64,000 nt of DNA from Methylotenera sp965234545. GTDB lineage: Bacteria > Pseudomonadota > Gammaproteobacteria > Burkholderiales > Methylophilaceae. This document shows, piece after piece, positions 61,937 through 64,000 of the stretch. The notes under the pieces were generated by a model. It was not told the origin of the DNA, did no database searches, and saw nothing but the letters and a program-made list of their open reading frames with translations. A program made the position numbers and the translations under genes. The stretch is from the NCBI GenBank assembly GCA_965234545.1, contig OZ248348.1, positions 1,674,001-1,738,000 on the forward strand. Direction: 5' to 3'. How positions within the stretch are numbered: position 1 is the stretch's first letter; every line of letters starts with the position of its first letter.

Positions 61937-64000
61937 TTAGCGCAAGGTCAGGCTGTCATCCATGATTTTTGGCGTAACGAATATGAGCAATTCGGTTCTG
62001 TCGTTTTGGCTGGTTTTGCGTTGAAACAAGCGGCCCATCACCGGTAAATCGCCAAAGAACGGCACTTTGGATACGTCGTTACGTAGGGTTTGCTCGTATA
62101 TGCCGCCCAAAACGGCGGTTTCGCCATTGCCCACCAGCACTTGCGTACTGATGTTTTGCGTTTTAATCGAGGGTACACCGGCATACACTTCGCCCACGCT
62201 GTCTTTGGTGACGTCCAGCTCCATGATGATTTTATTGTCCGGGGTAATTTGCGGGGTGACTTCCAAACTCAGCACCGCCGATTTGAACGATATGGTGGCA
62301 GCGCCGCTGCTGCTGGCTTCGGCATAGGGGATCTCGGTGCCCGAGGCGATTTTAGCTTTGTGTTGATTGGCGGTGGTCACGCGCGGACTGGACACCACCT
62401 TGCCGCGACCGTCCGACTCCATGGCGGTCAACTCAAGATTTAACAACAAACCCGCTGGCAACCTAAATAAGCTAAAAGCAAAGCTACCGCTCGCGCCGGT
62501 TACGCCTAAATTGGATTGCAAGCCGTCTGTGCCGCCGGATGCGGTGGTCAGGGCACCGGGAGCCGCCACCGTGCCGGTTGTTGTGCTCACGCCTATGCCG
62601 CCGGTTTGGCCTATGTTGCCGCCTATGGTGTAGTTGTTGCTGCCTACGCTGCCGGTTTTGTTTACGCCAAAGCGCGCGCCCAAAGCCTTGCTGTAACGGT
62701 CATCGGCGATCACCAAGCGCGATTCAATCATGACTTGCTTGACCGGCACATCGGTTTTCTCGATGATGGCCTGCACTTGCGCCAAGGATTTTGCCGTGTC
62801 TTGCACAAACACATTGTTGGTGCGGATGTCCGGCACGGCCGAACCGCGTTTGGACAATATTTTTTGCTTGCTGTCGGTGATGATTTTGACCAAGTCCACC
62901 GCTTTCATGTAGCGCAAGGTATAGACTTCTGTGCGCATCAATTCCAAATCTTCTATTTGTTGACTGGCTTCCAGCGCTTGTTTTTCTTTATTCGCTACTT
63001 CTTCGGCCGGCGCCACCAAAATCACGTTGCCGGTTTTGCGCATGGCCAAACCCTTACTTTGCAAGACGATGTCCATGGCTTGATCCCATGGCACGTCTTT
63101 TAAACGCAAGGTCAGATTGCCGGTGACGGTGTCGCTGGCGACAATGTTTAAACCGGTGAAATCGGCGATGACTTGCAACACCGCTCGCACCTCTATCTTT
63201 TGAAAATTCAAGGACAGTTTTTCACCGACGTAAGTCCCTTTGCTGCCTCGCGCCAATTTGTTCGGATCGACGACCAAGGGACGCACATCAATGATGAATT
63301 TTTTATCGGTTTGGTAGGCCGATTGTTCCCAATCGCCTTTTGGCTCTATGGTCATTTGCACATTTTTGCCTTGTTGCACGGTGTCGATGTAATGCACCGG
63401 CGTGGCAAAATTAATCACGTTAAGGCGGCGTTGTAAATTAGCCGGCAAATCGGCATTGATAAAGTCCACCACAATGCCTTTGCCTTTTTGTTTGATGTTG
63501 ATGCCGGCGGCGCTATCGGATAAATCCACGGTGATGCGGCCTTCGCCGTTTTTACCACGCGCAAAATCCACGTTATTAATAGTAAAGGCGGCCTGGCCCG
63601 GTTGCACTGAGGCAAAGCTGGTTTCGGCTTCAGCCTGCGCCGCTGCGCTGCTTTCTTGAAGATTAATCACCATCTCTTTGCCATTTAATTGGCTGCTGTA
63701 GGCCATTTTTTTAGTCAAATTGAGCAACACACGGGTGCGGCCTTTGGCTTCTGCCAAGCTGACACTGGCAAGCCCACCCTGCTCGGCAGTCAATTTGCTT
63801 TTTCCTAAGCCGTTGCTCATCTTAGGAAAATCCAGCGCGATACGCGCTGGCTTATCCAGTGTAAAGCTAGCCGGTGCTTGAGTGACCGGTTCGGCTGTGG
63901 TGATGGTGACCGTGACCTTGCCAGCGGAGGGGGTGGCAAAGCTTATTTTTTCAATTTTATTGACTGGCTCGGCCGCGCAAGTTTGGCCGCTCATCAGGCT
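61937..64000 (-). CDS. pilQ: type IV pilus secretin PilQ (start cut by window edge)
   Basis: An open frame with at least 687 residues. Two AMIN domains (about 15-110 and 130-240) bind peptidoglycan. A secretin N0/STN domain (LSLNFQKIEVRAVLQVIADFTGLNIV) and an N1 domain follow, then the C-terminal secretin (PVKQVMIESRLVIADDRYSKALG to LLIFVTPKIM). It forms the outer-membrane pore for type IV pili. The signal peptide is outside the window. pilQ-aroK is the usual order in beta- and gammaproteobacteria. Confidence 0.95.
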   Translation of the reverse strand, partial: SLMSGQTCAAEPVNKIEKISFATPSAGKVTVTITTAEPVTQAPASFTLDKPARIALDFPKMSNGLGKSKLTAEQGGLASVSLAEAKGRTRVLLNLTKKMAYSSQLNGKEMVINLQESSAAAQAEAETSFASVQPGQAAFTINNVDFARGKNGEGRITVDLSDSAAGINIKQKGKGIVVDFINADLPANLQRRLNVINFATPVHYIDTVQQGKNVQMTIEPKGDWEQSAYQTDKKFIIDVRPLVVDPNKLARGSKGTYVGEKLSLNFQKIEVRAVLQVIADFTGLNIVASDTVTGNLTLRLKDVPWDQAMDIVLQSKGLAMRKTGNVILVAPAEEVANKEKQALEASQQIEDLELMRTEVYTLRYMKAVDLVKIITDSKQKILSKRGSAVPDIRTNNVFVQDTAKSLAQVQAIIEKTDVPVKQVMIESRLVIADDRYSKALGARFGVNKTGSVGSNNYTIGGNIGQTGGIGVSTTTGTVAAPGALTTASGGTDGLQSNLGVTGASGSFAFSLFRLPAGLLLNLELTAMESDGRGKVVSSPRVTTANQHKAKIASGTEIPYAEASSSGAATISFKSAVLSLEVTPQITPDNKIIMELDVTKDSVGEVYAGVPSIKTQNISTQVLVGNGETAVLGGIYEQTLRNDVSKVPFFGDLPVMGRLFQRKTSQNDRTELLIFVTPKIMDDSLTLR

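Noticed and set aside
1..64000. CRISPR arrays, tRNA, rRNA or intact insertion sequences
   Set aside because: No repeat-spacer pattern, cloverleaf or transposase was recognised by eye. A dedicated RNA search was not possible here.

Overview
The window looks like chromosome from a Gram-negative betaproteobacterium, most likely of the Nitrosomonadales/Methylophilales type. The evidence is the pilQ-aroK-aroB-dgt order, a Porin_4-type porin, a DUF4124 protein, glnA with ntrBC, and a MuxABC/MdtABC-type pump. GC content is moderate. I cannot assign a genus. No rRNA, tRNA, CRISPR array or intact insertion sequence was seen.

Layout. 1-8.6 kb is housekeeping: a cut MFS transporter, a cupin, Sua5, gnd, htpX, a dienelactone hydrolase, thiS-thiG-apaG and mltA. 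8.6-14.1 kb carries what looks like a complete bacterial ceramide (sphingolipid) pathway: a GNAT-like ceramide synthase candidate divergent from acyl-AMP ligase, ceramide reductase, dedicated ACP and serine palmitoyltransferase. It is followed by a flippase (14.2-15.5 kb), a DUF2147 protein and an LpxO-like hydroxylase. 16.9-33.6 kb is a surface-glycan island bracketed by three paralogous thymidylate-kinase-like proteins. It holds a CHAD-like orphan, one GT2, a SxtJ/DUF5989/carbamoyltransferase/SGNH module, and a tight operon rfbF-rfbG-rfbH-SDR-DHQ synthase-like-TPP enzyme-HpcH/HpaI aldolase-epimerase. That operon should make a CDP-3,6-dideoxy-4-ketohexose and then extend or branch it with a chemistry I do not recognise as a described pathway.

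33.6-35.0 kb holds two PAP2 phosphatases. 35.0-43.9 kb is a tripartite RND pump with two inner-membrane subunits. 44.0-49.0 kb has ssb, an MFS gene and uvrA. 49.0-49.5 kb is a ParE-type toxin-antitoxin pair. 49.5-51.5 kb is the rhodanese-aroE-mtgA operon. 51.6-56.6 kb is the nitrogen-control block: glnA with two NtrC sites and a sigma-54 promoter, a DUF4124 protein, and ntrB/ntrC separated by a REP-type inverted repeat. 56.6-57.2 kb is a second toxin-antitoxin pair. 57.2-58.8 kb has a small lipoprotein and a porin, and 59.1-64.0 kb is dgt, aroB, aroK and pilQ (cut by the right edge).

Most interesting are the ceramide operon next to its own flippase, and the unusual CDP-sugar operon about 10 kb away. 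Together they raise the possibility of a decorated glycosphingolipid, but the sequence alone does not prove that link.
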